Source: an uncultured Caldilineaceae bacterium
GTDB lineage: Bacteria > Chloroflexota > Anaerolineae > Caldilineales > Caldilineaceae
Direction of reading: 5' to 3'
NCBI GenBank assembly: GCA_951813625.1
Contig: CATOTS010000014.1
Coordinates: forward strand, 1 to 64,000
Length of the DNA: 64,000 nucleotides
In this document: in pieces, positions 48,094-57,150 of the stretch
How positions within the stretch are numbered: position 1 is the stretch's first letter
Layout: every line of letters starts with the position of its first letter
Translations under genes and position numbers: made by a program
The notes under the pieces: generated by a model
Seen by the model: only the letters and a program-made list of their open reading frames with translations
The model's database searches: none
What the model was told of the DNA's origin: nothing

Positions 48094-49038
48094 ATGACAC
48101 GCCCACCCGTCAATGACGTTCAACTTGTCGCCGTCATCGGCGCCGGCACCATCGGCGCAAGCTGGGCAGCCTACTTTCTGGCCCAGGCTCTCGATGTCCT
48201 GGTCATCGACCCGATGCGGGTTGAGTCCGACCTCCGCAGTGACATAGCCGAGGCCTGGCCTGTGCTGGAGAGGATGGGCCTGGCCCCTGGCGCCGATTCT
48301 GATCGACTCCGCTTCTCACCGGCGATCGACAACGCTCTCTCCACCGCCGACTTCATTCAGGAAAACGTGCCGGAAAAACTGGCCGTCAAACGGGAGACCC
48401 TGCGCGCCCTCGAAAAAGCAGCCCGTCCCGAAGTCGTCGTCAGCAGCAGCACGTCCTCCTTTCTACCTTCCGCGATCCAGGCCGCCGCCGCCCATCCCGG
48501 ACGCGTTCTCGTCGGCCATCCCTTCAACCCACCCCATCTAATCCCTCTGGTCGAGGTGGCCGGCGGAGAACAAACCTCACACGATGCGCTTCATTGGACG
48601 GTCGAGTTCTACGATGCGGTCGGCAAGGCGCCGGTCCTCCTGAAGAAAGAAGCTGTCGGTCACCTCGCTAACAGACTGACCGCCGCGCTCTTCCGCGAAG
48701 CCGTCCACCTGGTGGCGGAGGGCTATACCACCGTCGAAGACATAGACGAGGTCATCACCAGCGGTCCCGGCCTGCGCTGGGCTCTCCAGGGTCCGTTCGC
48801 CACCTACCACCTCGCGGGCGGCCGCGGTGGCATCGCCCACTACATGCGTCACATAGGCCCCACCCAGCAAGACCGCTGGCAAACTCTGGGAAACCCTCGC
48901 CTGGACGAGGACCTCTCCGCCCTTATCGTCCGCAGCGTCGAAGCAATGCTGTCCCACACCTCGCCCGCCCACCTGGCGAGCCTGCGCGACGAAGGGCTGC
49001 TGGAGCTGCTGCGATTGAAAAGCGGCCAGCAGCCGTGA
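48094..49038 (+). CDS. 3-hydroxyacyl-CoA dehydrogenase family protein (lambda-crystallin / carnitine dehydrogenase-like)
   Basis: The 314-residue protein has the NAD motif VAVIGAGTIGASWAAYFLAQ, the conserved SSSTSSFLPSAIQ, GHPFNPPHLIPLVEVAGGE with the catalytic His, and GHLANRLTAALFREA. The length and HPFNPPH motif fit L-gulonate/carnitine 3-dehydrogenase-like single-chain members rather than the FadB module. It oxidises a 3-hydroxy acid or its CoA ester with NAD. AGGGG upstream of the ATG supports the start. Its place after the aminotransferase suggests a shared catabolic route. Confidence 0.86.
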   Translation: MTRPPVNDVQLVAVIGAGTIGASWAAYFLAQALDVLVIDPMRVESDLRSDIAEAWPVLERMGLAPGADSDRLRFSPAIDNALSTADFIQENVPEKLAVKRETLRALEKAARPEVVVSSSTSSFLPSAIQAAAAHPGRVLVGHPFNPPHLIPLVEVAGGEQTSHDALHWTVEFYDAVGKAPVLLKKEAVGHLANRLTAALFREAVHLVAEGYTTVEDIDEVITSGPGLRWALQGPFATYHLAGGRGGIAHYMRHIGPTQQDRWQTLGNPRLDEDLSALIVRSVEAMLSHTSPAHLASLRDEGLLELLRLKSGQQP

Positions 49039-49408
49039 CCCAGCAGCCGTGGACTAGGCATTGGCAGTTCGGGTATCAGCCCTGACCTGTCCCACCTGCC
49101 ATCCAAACTTTTCTCACCGCATTTTCAACCGAATATCATGCATAGAATGATCGAGACTCCATGCCCCGAGTGGCCTCCGACATCTCAGTTTCGGAGGGAT
49201 CTCGGGCAACATCATTCCACTTCTCTTCGGGTACGAGACCGAACCGAAAGAACGCCACAATGTGCAAAATGTGCGCCCACAATTCCAGCCGCGGGGTTCC
49301 CCGGCCTGTTCCGTCCCCGGTTCGCAAGTAGGGGCCCAAATCATTGCAAGCCGTCCCAATTTCGAGTAGAATTCGCGCGATGTTTCTGTTCCCTTTGCCA
49401 GGCAGCAG
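49039..49408. other. Intergenic with one strong stem-loop
   Basis: About 370 bp without a gene. The only marked feature is a bipartite stem-loop at 49166-49205 described separately. It probably contains the promoter of the following aminotransferase gene. Confidence 0.5.
49166..49205 (+). ncRNA. Bipartite stem-loop, possible leader structure
   Basis: CCGAG (49166-49170) pairs with CTCGG (49201-49205), and after a 3/3 internal loop CCTCCGA (49174-49180) pairs with TCGGAGG (49191-49197) around a ten-base loop. Twelve paired bases in 40 is well above background. It lies about 200 bp before the next start and has no T-run. It could be a leader structure or attenuator; no known riboswitch pattern was recognised. 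Confidence 0.4.
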
Positions 49409-50593
49409 GTGAGGCGCCCCTTGTATCCAGCGACACGCACGACCAACTTCAACCAGTCGATGATCCGCGAGATGACAAGGCTGGCCATGCAGCACGACGC
49501 CGTCAACATGAGCCAGGGCTTCCCGGATTTCGACCCCCCCGAAGCGATCGTCAACGCGGCCGTGGAGGCCATCCGCGGTGCGGCCAATCAGTACACCGTC
49601 ACCTGGGGCTACCCGCCCCTGCGCAGCGTGCTGGCGCGCCAGTATACCGAGCAGCTCGGTTGGACAATCGACCCGGACGTCCACATCTGCGTCGTCTGCG
49701 GAGTAACCGAGGGTATCACCACCGCGCTGCTGGCCCTGCTCAACCCCGGCGACGAACTGATCATCCTCGAACCCGGCCATGAGAACTTCCGCCCGTCCGC
49801 GCTGCTGGCCGACGCCGCGGCCGTTCCCGTCGTACTCGAGGCGCCCCACTACCGCATCGACCCGGAAAGGCTGCAGGCTGCCGTTACCCCACGCACGCGC
49901 GCCCTTCTTCTCAACACGCCCCACAACCCGACCGGGCGCGTCTTCGATCTCGACGAACTCGACGCATTGAATGACTTCGTCAACCGCCATGACCTCATCC
50001 TAATCACCGACGAGATCTACGACCGCATTCTCTACGATGACCGCAAGCACGTCTCGCCCGGCAGCCTGGACGGCCTGGTGGAGCGCACGGTCACGATCGG
50101 AGGGCTGGGAAAGAGTTTTGCCGTCACCGGCTGGCGGCTCGGCTACGTGATCGCCCGCGAGCCGCTCTCATCAGCCATCCGCGCAGTCCACGACTACTCG
50201 ACAATCTGCGCGCCCACGCCGCTGCAGGCTGCTGCTGCCGTCGCCCTCAATCAATCCACCGACTATTGGGCGCAGATGCGCGAGGAGTATGGCGAACGTC
50301 GCGAACTGATTATGGAGATCCTCGGCCGCGCCGGCTTCAGCGCCATCCGGCCGCAAGGCTCCTACTACACAATGGCCGACTACCGCAACATCGATGCCCC
50401 GCAGGCTGCGTGGGACTCGCACCGCTTCGCCCGCTGGCTGACAACGGACGTCGGCGTGGCAGTCGTCGCGGGCATCAACTTTTACACCAGAGACAGGGAA
50501 AGATACGGCGAGGGCGTGGTCCGTTTTGCTTTTGCCAAGCGGCTCGAAACTTTGCGCGAGGCAAGCAGACGTTTGTCAGCCATTAGCAACTAA
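49409..50593 (+). CDS. Aminotransferase class I/II (PLP), kynurenine/methionine aminotransferase-like
   Basis: The 394-residue enzyme has NMSQGFPDFDPPEAIVNAA, ANQYTVTWGYPPLRSVLA, LLLNTPHNPTGRVF, LITDEIYDRILYD and GGLGKSFAVTGWRLGYVI, in which the Lys of GKSF holds PLP. This is the pattern of the KAT/methionine-aminotransferase group. GTG at 49409 is the likely start. It is only distantly related to the aminotransferase at 46687. It could remove the amino group of an aromatic or sulfur amino acid. Confidence 0.9.
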   Translation: MRRPLYPATRTTNFNQSMIREMTRLAMQHDAVNMSQGFPDFDPPEAIVNAAVEAIRGAANQYTVTWGYPPLRSVLARQYTEQLGWTIDPDVHICVVCGVTEGITTALLALLNPGDELIILEPGHENFRPSALLADAAAVPVVLEAPHYRIDPERLQAAVTPRTRALLLNTPHNPTGRVFDLDELDALNDFVNRHDLILITDEIYDRILYDDRKHVSPGSLDGLVERTVTIGGLGKSFAVTGWRLGYVIAREPLSSAIRAVHDYSTICAPTPLQAAAAVALNQSTDYWAQMREEYGERRELIMEILGRAGFSAIRPQGSYYTMADYRNIDAPQAAWDSHRFARWLTTDVGVAVVAGINFYTRDRERYGEGVVRFAFAKRLETLREASRRLSAISN

Positions 50594-50699
50594 GTGCGCT
50601 CCAAGCCGCCACCAGAGATTCGCGAGCTCTATTGAGGAGCGGGCTCTTCTACTACCCGAACGCCTAACCTTGACACGGCAACTGGCGTCCACCTTCGTT

Positions 50700-53600
50700 T
50701 CACTCCGGCGCAGGAAAAGAGAAAAGGGATAGCGAGTCCTCGCCTGATTCGGTCACAATCCTGGGCGCGCCCGCGACGGTAACGTCGTAGAGCCCGGCGA
50801 TCAGCCGTAGTGGCCCAGGCGGCAGTTCCGCGGGTACTTCGATAGCGGCGCTGACTATGTGCGGCGAGTGGTCCATCCGCAACTCCGGGTCCCATTGTGC
50901 AATCAGGTTGCCTCCTTCATCCAGGAGGTGGAGAAAGGCTTTCTCTCCTCCAGTTAACTCTTCAGGATTACCGCGCCACTCCAAGTGGACCACCAACATG
51001 CCTCCCGCCGGCGGGAACTCCGGCTCGACCTGAACTCCTTCTAATGTCAGTTCATTCACAAAGGACACCTCTACCGATTGCCACTGGTCTGGATCAGGGC
51101 GAGAGAAGAGATGAAGAGTCCAGTCGTCAAGTGAAGTCGTTGCTGCCAGATTGTAATTCTGGGAAATTTCTTCCAGTGGACGTTCGTTCAGGTCGCCGAA
51201 TCCGCCCGTCGGAAGAGGAAGCAATACTCTACCAAACCCTCTCTCAGAGAGCGTCGCCACTTGGGGAACACCATGGGCCCACTCTGAGCCAAATACCACG
51301 ACCGTGTGTCCAACCGACACTGGATGGTAGTAAGGTATGGTGTTGTCAGAAAAGACGCTCAGGGCAGTCCGTACTTCCGCCGGTGAAAGTCCTCTTCCCC
51401 ACTGCTCGATTCTGGCGCCCAGTTGTCGCAAGCCCCGTGACTTGCTGAATGACGGATCGAAGTAGTGATTGCTCAAGCTGAAAATGTTTCCGGCCAGATA
51501 GAGACAGATCAGACAGGCCGTAGCAACATGACCCAAGGAGACTCTCGTCAAAGCTGTCTGGCCCTCTGATGAGGGGTCTGCGGTCCAGCTTCGCCACATC
51601 CTTCCAACTTTCTCCTCTACCACTCCTCCGATTGCCGCCAATCCAATTGACACCAATATTACGAAGGGCATGAGCGCCGCGACCGTCAATTGCTCGTCGA
51701 TGGATCGAATCGCCCCGTTGCTTCCGAGAGTCCAGACGCTAACTATCGGAATGACAAGGTAAAGCAGTAGCAGTGTGAGCCCGTTATTGCCGTCAGTGGA
51801 AGAAGCGATCTCCTGCGTATCCCCATCGAGCGGCGCCTTATCAACTCCATTGTGCATGGCGTTCCCCGGTGACAGCTCCGAAGCGCCACTCCGGCTGAAC
51901 ACCGCGGCCAGTACGCCCGAGACGACAGCTGCGAACGCCAGGATGCCAGCGTCAAACTGCCAAATTGAGTGAGGCACACTATTGCCTATGAAGAGCAGGC
52001 CAAGCCGGCGCAAGAGGTCTACAGCGAGCGAGTCTGAATTCGAGTAGCCTCCGTCGAACAATAAGAGCAGCCAGGGCAGAACGACCCAGGGGAGGGCCAG
52101 AACAGCTATGACTGCCTGCGCCAAAAACCACCGGATGGCTAGCGAATCTGGCAACTGCGAGACGCGTCCTCTCTGCTTTTTGCGAAACTCGCGTGCGAGA
52201 ATGGACATGACGTACAGATTCTGGACCAGCAGAATCATGACCGCTATTCCGCTTGTGTAAAGGGCAGCAGTTGTACCGACGACAAGACCTGCCCCTGAAC
52301 GGACCCCGCCGCCAGTCCTGATGAACCTCAGCGCCAATATCATGCTGGCAGCGGTAAGGGCTAGGATCAACATGCCCGCCTCTGCATCCTGGCTGCGCGA
52401 TATTGAAAACGCGCTGACGGCCATTAGAAAGCTGCTTATCAGGGCCACGGAGCGTCTCAGGCGCAGATGGCTGGCAAGAACGTACGCCAGCACAATCGAG
52501 GCCGTACCAGCAAGAGCGTTGACCGATCGCAGAGCAAACTCGCTGCTCCCAACCAGCATGTGCCAGATCCGCTGAACAACTACGCTTAGAAAGACGTCCA
52601 GGGCGAGGTCCGTAGACTCAGCCCACGAAACGGTGTTGAGATTGTAGGAATCCATCTCGACCGGGCTCAGCTCCTGAAATCCCAATCTGAAGAGACGCAG
52701 GGCAAAGCCCAACAAGGTCACCAAGCTCAGGAGTAAGGGCCAAATCCTTCTGTCATCCTGCGCGCCCACAGTAAACACAGCTCTTACGCCAGAAGCTAGC
52801 CCGGTAGAGGACTTGGTGCCAATTCCTTCCAGAATTCCCCTGGTTGCCAAGAATGTTTTTTTCCAAATTGCAGGTCCGAGTCGCGCCATGCCGCGACCCA
52901 AAAGCAACAGCCCTCTCCGAGTAGAGGCGCGCAGCGCGAATAATAGGCCCGCCCACGCGGCAGCGCTGATAGCCAGCCCCCAGCGAATGCTATCGGGCTG
53001 ATAGCGCAGCTCAAGAGTTCCTTTCCCGGCCGGGACCGGAATGCCCAAGAACGCCTGCTGGGCCCGAACGATGGCCAATTCCTCGGTGGAGGCCTGTCCT
53101 CCCGCTCCCGTCCACAGGGCCTGCCATCCAGGTAGCCAGTTCTCGCTGACAAAGAGAAGGCCATCTTGGTCGCTCTCGATTTCGAATCTCATGTGCGCTG
53201 GGCCAATCTGCTCGGCGCGTAGCGAAGCCGAACCACCGCTTCCAAGCGAGAGTCGGTCGCCTTTCCACGAGTACCCAAGCATGTCGGCGTCTGACTCTGC
53301 GACGAGGATTTCGCTCTTGGGGTCAAAGTTGGGATCTGCCAGAAGATCGGGAGCATCTCTGTCCGCCACGTTCCTTCGCGCCACCTGCGCCCACCACCAG
53401 CGCGGCGAAACGGCTTCAAGCCTGTGGACGCGGTTGAATTCCCCTTCGACCGAGAACTGCTCAAGCAATCGGCTCGCGACCGGCAGCTCCTCTCGCCAGG
53501 TCAGGACCGTTCCCACGCCGGTCAACTCCCACAGACGATGCAGCGGAAAGTCGTGGAACAGTGAATCATAGTAGAAGAGGCGCATGGGGCTGCTTCCCCA

Positions 53601-55283
53601 GACATCCTCCCAACCTACAAAGAGTCCACTGCTGTCGGGAAGGCGATACTCGTTGTAGACCCGCGGCGGCGGCCCGACCGCGTCCCCTGCCAGCGCGAGC
53701 GAAGCGTCCAGTGCGGCCTCGGCCTCTTGCCTATCTAACGACGCCCTCACTCGCGGCCCATCCGATAGATTGGTGGAGAAACCGGCAAACAGGAGATCAG
53801 CGAAAAGCAGTGGCAGGATCAGCAGGAGGCCAGTACGCGTGACCTGTTTTGCCGCGAATACTTTGGTAAAGGCTGCTGCGAACAGCAGTGCAAGCGCTCC
53901 AGCGATCAGGAAGCTCGAAGAGGCAGCATTCACGCGACCGGGGATCAGCCAGAAGAACAGAAAGAGTAACGCGCTTGCAAGAGTTACGCCGAGAAGCGCG
54001 AAGGACAGAAGTCGGCGCAGACGAGCAGTCAATGTCGGCAGCGCAGCCAACCCGTAGCCAGCCAGAACACTCAGCGAAAAGACCGCCACATAGACAGCGC
54101 GTTCCTGTCCGCGAAAGAGGTCTCCTCCAGGAGCGAAACGGAAGAAGAGACCGTATAAGGGCCCTTTGGCCCCATACGATAGCAGGATGGCTGCAACGCC
54201 ACAGACGACAAAGAAAAGGGCAGGGCCACGTCTCAGATTTCTGTCGAAGGCAGCGAATATGGCAGGCGAAAACATGGCGATAACAGCAGCCAGTGCCAGT
54301 CCAAGACCAACAATTCCTATGTATTGGGGAGAAAACTCAGTCAATACGCCTGGAAAGAGGAACTGCCAACTATCCTCCCATTCAAAGCCACCTATGAAAT
54401 AGTCCGACTCTACGAATGAGCGCACGGAGTGTTGAGTGAACTCCCAGGTGGGCCACAGCTGCGCCAGGCACAAGGCGATCAGGGAGGCGACATAGAGGAG
54501 TGATCGGCATATGAAGCGAACCAGGGTGGTATAGTCGATACCTGGGCCAAGTGTGCCCGGCTTCAGTTCTCGCAGTTGCATTCCAGCACTGCGGTATTCG
54601 GTGACGCCCAGCACCAGGATCCACCCGCCTACGGTGTAAGTCATGAACAGGAACGTCTGTGGATGACCTGCGTAGAACGCGACTCCTTGGACTGCGGCGG
54701 CAGCCAGCCACGATTTCCAGTTCGGAGCGCGGGATTTACCCGGCAAGAGAAGCAGCAGAATCAGTGGGAGCCAGATGGCCGTGCGCAGGATGCTCAGCTG
54801 CAAGGGCGGATAGCCGGTCAGGTAGCCCGAAAACCCAAATATGAGGCCGGAGGCAAAGGCCGCCAGCCGCTGACCTGTCAGACGGTGGACAAACGCGTAG
54901 GTTAAGGAGCAGGCCAGAAAGATGTGCAGTGCCGCTTCAAAGTGTAACAAGTAGAGCCTGCCAGCGGCGCCGCGCGCGAATCCCGTCAAGAGCAGAATAG
55001 CGTTGCTTAAAGGGTAGAAGACTGCTGCCTGGGGATCGGCCAGGTAAGGGTGGCCGGAGTTTGTATGCGGATCCCATACCGGCAGCCGCAATCCCAGCAG
55101 CGCGTCCTGCTGGAACATGCTGAACGGCAGGAAGAGCTGGGTGAAGTCGTTCGCCGAAAAGGAGGCCAGTCCCAGGAGGTAGGGAGAAAAGAAGAGGAGA
55201 ACGAGAGCCGCGTACCCGAGATATACTGGAAACGTCGACGCGGCAGGTTGGCTATCTGGCTGCTTTTGCTTCAGTCGGCTCAT
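50700..55283 (-). CDS. Giant membrane protein: YfhO-like half fused to a GT39/PMT-like half
   Basis: The 1527-residue protein has two membrane modules. The first (about 1-830) matches YfhO-like proteins: LGLASFSANDFTQLFLPF, LRLPVWDPHTNSGHPYLADPQAAVFYPLSN near 70, about 13 helices and a soluble beta region (LFVSENWLPGWQA). The second (about 850-1527) looks like a GT39-type glycosyltransferase: FALRLFRLGFQELSPVEMDSYN near 870, LRSVNALAGTASIVLAYVLA, further helices and a final beta domain (GEKAFLHLLDEGGNLIAQWD). YfhO aids glycosylation of teichoic acid or glycolipids in Firmicutes. Acceptors here are unknown. Its ATG may overlap the stop of a short upstream frame. Confidence 0.85.
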   Translation of the reverse strand: MSRLKQKQPDSQPAASTFPVYLGYAALVLLFFSPYLLGLASFSANDFTQLFLPFSMFQQDALLGLRLPVWDPHTNSGHPYLADPQAAVFYPLSNAILLLTGFARGAAGRLYLLHFEAALHIFLACSLTYAFVHRLTGQRLAAFASGLIFGFSGYLTGYPPLQLSILRTAIWLPLILLLLLPGKSRAPNWKSWLAAAAVQGVAFYAGHPQTFLFMTYTVGGWILVLGVTEYRSAGMQLRELKPGTLGPGIDYTTLVRFICRSLLYVASLIALCLAQLWPTWEFTQHSVRSFVESDYFIGGFEWEDSWQFLFPGVLTEFSPQYIGIVGLGLALAAVIAMFSPAIFAAFDRNLRRGPALFFVVCGVAAILLSYGAKGPLYGLFFRFAPGGDLFRGQERAVYVAVFSLSVLAGYGLAALPTLTARLRRLLSFALLGVTLASALLFLFFWLIPGRVNAASSSFLIAGALALLFAAAFTKVFAAKQVTRTGLLLILPLLFADLLFAGFSTNLSDGPRVRASLDRQEAEAALDASLALAGDAVGPPPRVYNEYRLPDSSGLFVGWEDVWGSSPMRLFYYDSLFHDFPLHRLWELTGVGTVLTWREELPVASRLLEQFSVEGEFNRVHRLEAVSPRWWWAQVARRNVADRDAPDLLADPNFDPKSEILVAESDADMLGYSWKGDRLSLGSGGSASLRAEQIGPAHMRFEIESDQDGLLFVSENWLPGWQALWTGAGGQASTEELAIVRAQQAFLGIPVPAGKGTLELRYQPDSIRWGLAISAAAWAGLLFALRASTRRGLLLLGRGMARLGPAIWKKTFLATRGILEGIGTKSSTGLASGVRAVFTVGAQDDRRIWPLLLSLVTLLGFALRLFRLGFQELSPVEMDSYNLNTVSWAESTDLALDVFLSVVVQRIWHMLVGSSEFALRSVNALAGTASIVLAYVLASHLRLRRSVALISSFLMAVSAFSISRSQDAEAGMLILALTAASMILALRFIRTGGGVRSGAGLVVGTTAALYTSGIAVMILLVQNLYVMSILAREFRKKQRGRVSQLPDSLAIRWFLAQAVIAVLALPWVVLPWLLLLFDGGYSNSDSLAVDLLRRLGLLFIGNSVPHSIWQFDAGILAFAAVVSGVLAAVFSRSGASELSPGNAMHNGVDKAPLDGDTQEIASSTDGNNGLTLLLLYLVIPIVSVWTLGSNGAIRSIDEQLTVAALMPFVILVSIGLAAIGGVVEEKVGRMWRSWTADPSSEGQTALTRVSLGHVATACLICLYLAGNIFSLSNHYFDPSFSKSRGLRQLGARIEQWGRGLSPAEVRTALSVFSDNTIPYYHPVSVGHTVVVFGSEWAHGVPQVATLSERGFGRVLLPLPTGGFGDLNERPLEEISQNYNLAATTSLDDWTLHLFSRPDPDQWQSVEVSFVNELTLEGVQVEPEFPPAGGMLVVHLEWRGNPEELTGGEKAFLHLLDEGGNLIAQWDPELRMDHSPHIVSAAIEVPAELPPGPLRLIAGLYDVTVAGAPRIVTESGEDSLSLFSFPAPE

Positions 55284-55516
55284 CGGTCCGGCACCAGGCC
55301 TATGGCCGAGGCTTTGGAATGGTGATAGGGAAGGGGCAGGCGAGCTGATGGGCCATACGCAGCCATTCGATCATTTTCTCGCCCCACAATTCTAATGATC
55401 GCGATTCCCTCCAGGCGAATGGTCTGTATCTCATAGCGGAAGCGGTCATCAACAGTGAACTGCTTTCTGGTCGGTCGCTGCTGCACGCGACTGCGTGTAG
55501 ATTCAAGTCGAACCAA
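55280..55516 (-). CDS. Possible small protein coupled to the YfhO/GT39 gene
   Basis: A 78-residue frame starting at TTG 55516, five or so bases after GGACGGAG, ends in the ATGA overlap with the large membrane-protein gene. No domain was recognised; FRYEIQTIRLEGIAIIRIVG in the middle looks protein-like. The overlap and ribosome site are the only support, so it may be spurious or a leader peptide. Confidence 0.25.
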   Translation of the reverse strand: MVRLESTRSRVQQRPTRKQFTVDDRFRYEIQTIRLEGIAIIRIVGRENDRMAAYGPSARLPLPYHHSKASAIGLVPDR

Positions 55517-55527
55517 ACTACTCCGTC

Positions 55528-56928
55528 CTAACCGACGAGACCAACGATAAAATAGCTGGCCAGGCCCAGAAAGAGTGCAAAGCCAAGGATATCTGTGGAT
55601 GCCGTCACCAACATGCTGGAGCCGAGAGCCGGATCAATGCCAAACCTGCGCAGCGTCATTGGCACGGCGACACCTACCGTGGCCGCCACAAGGAAGTTCC
55701 CCAGCATGGCGCTGCCTATCACAGCGCTGAGAACGGGGTTGCCAAGCCAGGCGTAGACGACAGCAGCCAGAATCAGGCCCAGGGCCAGCCCGTGTAGCAG
55801 GCCGACGCCTGCCTCGTGGCGAAAGACACGCCAGAAATCTTTCAGTTCGATCTGGCCCAGCGCCAAGGAACGTACAATAATCGTCATCGCCTGGTTGCCC
55901 GCGTTTCCGCCCTGGGCTGCGACTATGGGCATCAGAGCGGCCAGAATCGAAACTGCTGCAATCGTGCCTGCGAACTGTGCGACGACGGCGGAGGAGATCA
56001 ACGCGGTACCCAGGTTGGCCGCCAGCCACGGGAGCCGCGTACGAATGGCGCGGGGAATGGGGCTGAAGACGACGGCCTGTTCGCTCATCTGGGCCAAACG
56101 ATAGATGTCCTCGGTGGCCTCCTCTTCAAGAACGTCGACGAGGTCGTCGACGGCGACGATGCCCAACAAGTGATTGTCATCATCGACGACCGGCACGGCA
56201 AGCAAATTATAGCGCGACAACAACCTCGCGACCTCCTCCTGGTCGGCATCAACGCCGACGGTGAGCAACTCCTTGTCCATTACTGCTTCCAGCCTGGCTA
56301 AGGGGTCGGCCAGAATCAAGGTGCGCAGGCTGACGATCCCAACCAGCCGGTCCCGGTCCCCTGACGGCATGGTGGCTGAATCGATGTCTAGCGGGTCTAT
56401 GCTTTCGACCACGTAGAGATAGTAGAGGTCATGTTCGTCGTCATAGTGCTCTCTGAGGAACTGCATTGCCTGCCCGGCCGTCATGTCGCGCCGCAGCATG
56501 TGGCGGGGTGAGTTCATGATGCCGCCGGCGCTATCGGCGGGGTGTTCCAGCAGGGGAACGACCCCCTCGGCGGCCTCCATTTCGTCAAGCAGCTCCGCGG
56601 CCTGGTCCTCCTCCAACTCACCGATCAGGTCCGCGGCCATATCCGGTTCCATCTCGTCGAGGACGTCGGCCAGCTCGGGCAGCGACAGGCCCTGGACAAC
56701 CTCAGCCATCTCCTCCTGGTTCAGCTCCTCCAGAACATCGGCGACCTCCTCCCAGGGAAGTTCCAGGAGGACGAGGCTTTGATAGTCAGGTGGGAGCCGA
56801 TAAAGGATTTCCGAACTGTCTGCGGGATGAATCCGGCGCAAGATGCCAGCGACGGTCTCGGTCTCGCCATTGTCGAGCAACGTTTCAACTCGGCCTCGCA
56901 GTTCGTCGGTGGCTACGGGAGCGACCAT
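55528..56928 (-). CDS. mgtE: Magnesium transporter MgtE
   Basis: The 466-residue protein is a complete MgtE: N-terminal superhelical domain with repeated acidic motifs (EEMAEVVQGLSLPELADVLDEM, MEPDMAADLIGELEEDQAAELLDEM), two CBS domains (LVGIVSLRTLILAD, NLLAVPVVDDDNHLLGIVAVDDLVDVLEEEATED), and five C-terminal helices with GGNAGNQAMTIIVRSLALG, the pore region. It imports Mg2+ gated by cytosolic Mg2+. GGAG six bases before the ATG fixes the start. A terminator lies upstream, separating it from the E1-alpha gene. Confidence 0.95.
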   Translation of the reverse strand: MVAPVATDELRGRVETLLDNGETETVAGILRRIHPADSSEILYRLPPDYQSLVLLELPWEEVADVLEELNQEEMAEVVQGLSLPELADVLDEMEPDMAADLIGELEEDQAAELLDEMEAAEGVVPLLEHPADSAGGIMNSPRHMLRRDMTAGQAMQFLREHYDDEHDLYYLYVVESIDPLDIDSATMPSGDRDRLVGIVSLRTLILADPLARLEAVMDKELLTVGVDADQEEVARLLSRYNLLAVPVVDDDNHLLGIVAVDDLVDVLEEEATEDIYRLAQMSEQAVVFSPIPRAIRTRLPWLAANLGTALISSAVVAQFAGTIAAVSILAALMPIVAAQGGNAGNQAMTIIVRSLALGQIELKDFWRVFRHEAGVGLLHGLALGLILAAVVYAWLGNPVLSAVIGSAMLGNFLVAATVGVAVPMTLRRFGIDPALGSSMLVTASTDILGFALFLGLASYFIVGLVG

Positions 56929-57023
56929 GTGAGTCTCCGCAGGTTGCTTACAATGTATCGGGCAGTCCGCGCGCGTGATGTCGGACGAGCGGGCTTCCGG
57001 GCAGTCATCGTTCGGGCCGTTCC

Positions 57024-57056
57024 AAAGAAAAGCGCCGACCGTGACGCGGCCGGCGC
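57024..57056 (-). terminator. Rho-independent terminator after the E1-alpha gene
   Basis: On the minus strand GCGCCGGCCG (57056-57047) pairs with CGGTCGGCGC (57041-57032) around a five-base loop, one G-T mismatch that forms G-U in RNA, and TTTTCTTT follows (57031-57024). It is about 95 bases beyond the E1-alpha stop and about 95 before mgtE, so mgtE probably has its own promoter. Confidence 0.85.
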
Positions 57057-57150
57057 GGCCTTTCGTTGGGGCTGCTCGTATCGCTTGGGGGCCTGCCGGC
57101 CCCGCTCGATCGGCTACAGGGCGCCCAATCCGAGTACGGATTGCCGGTCG

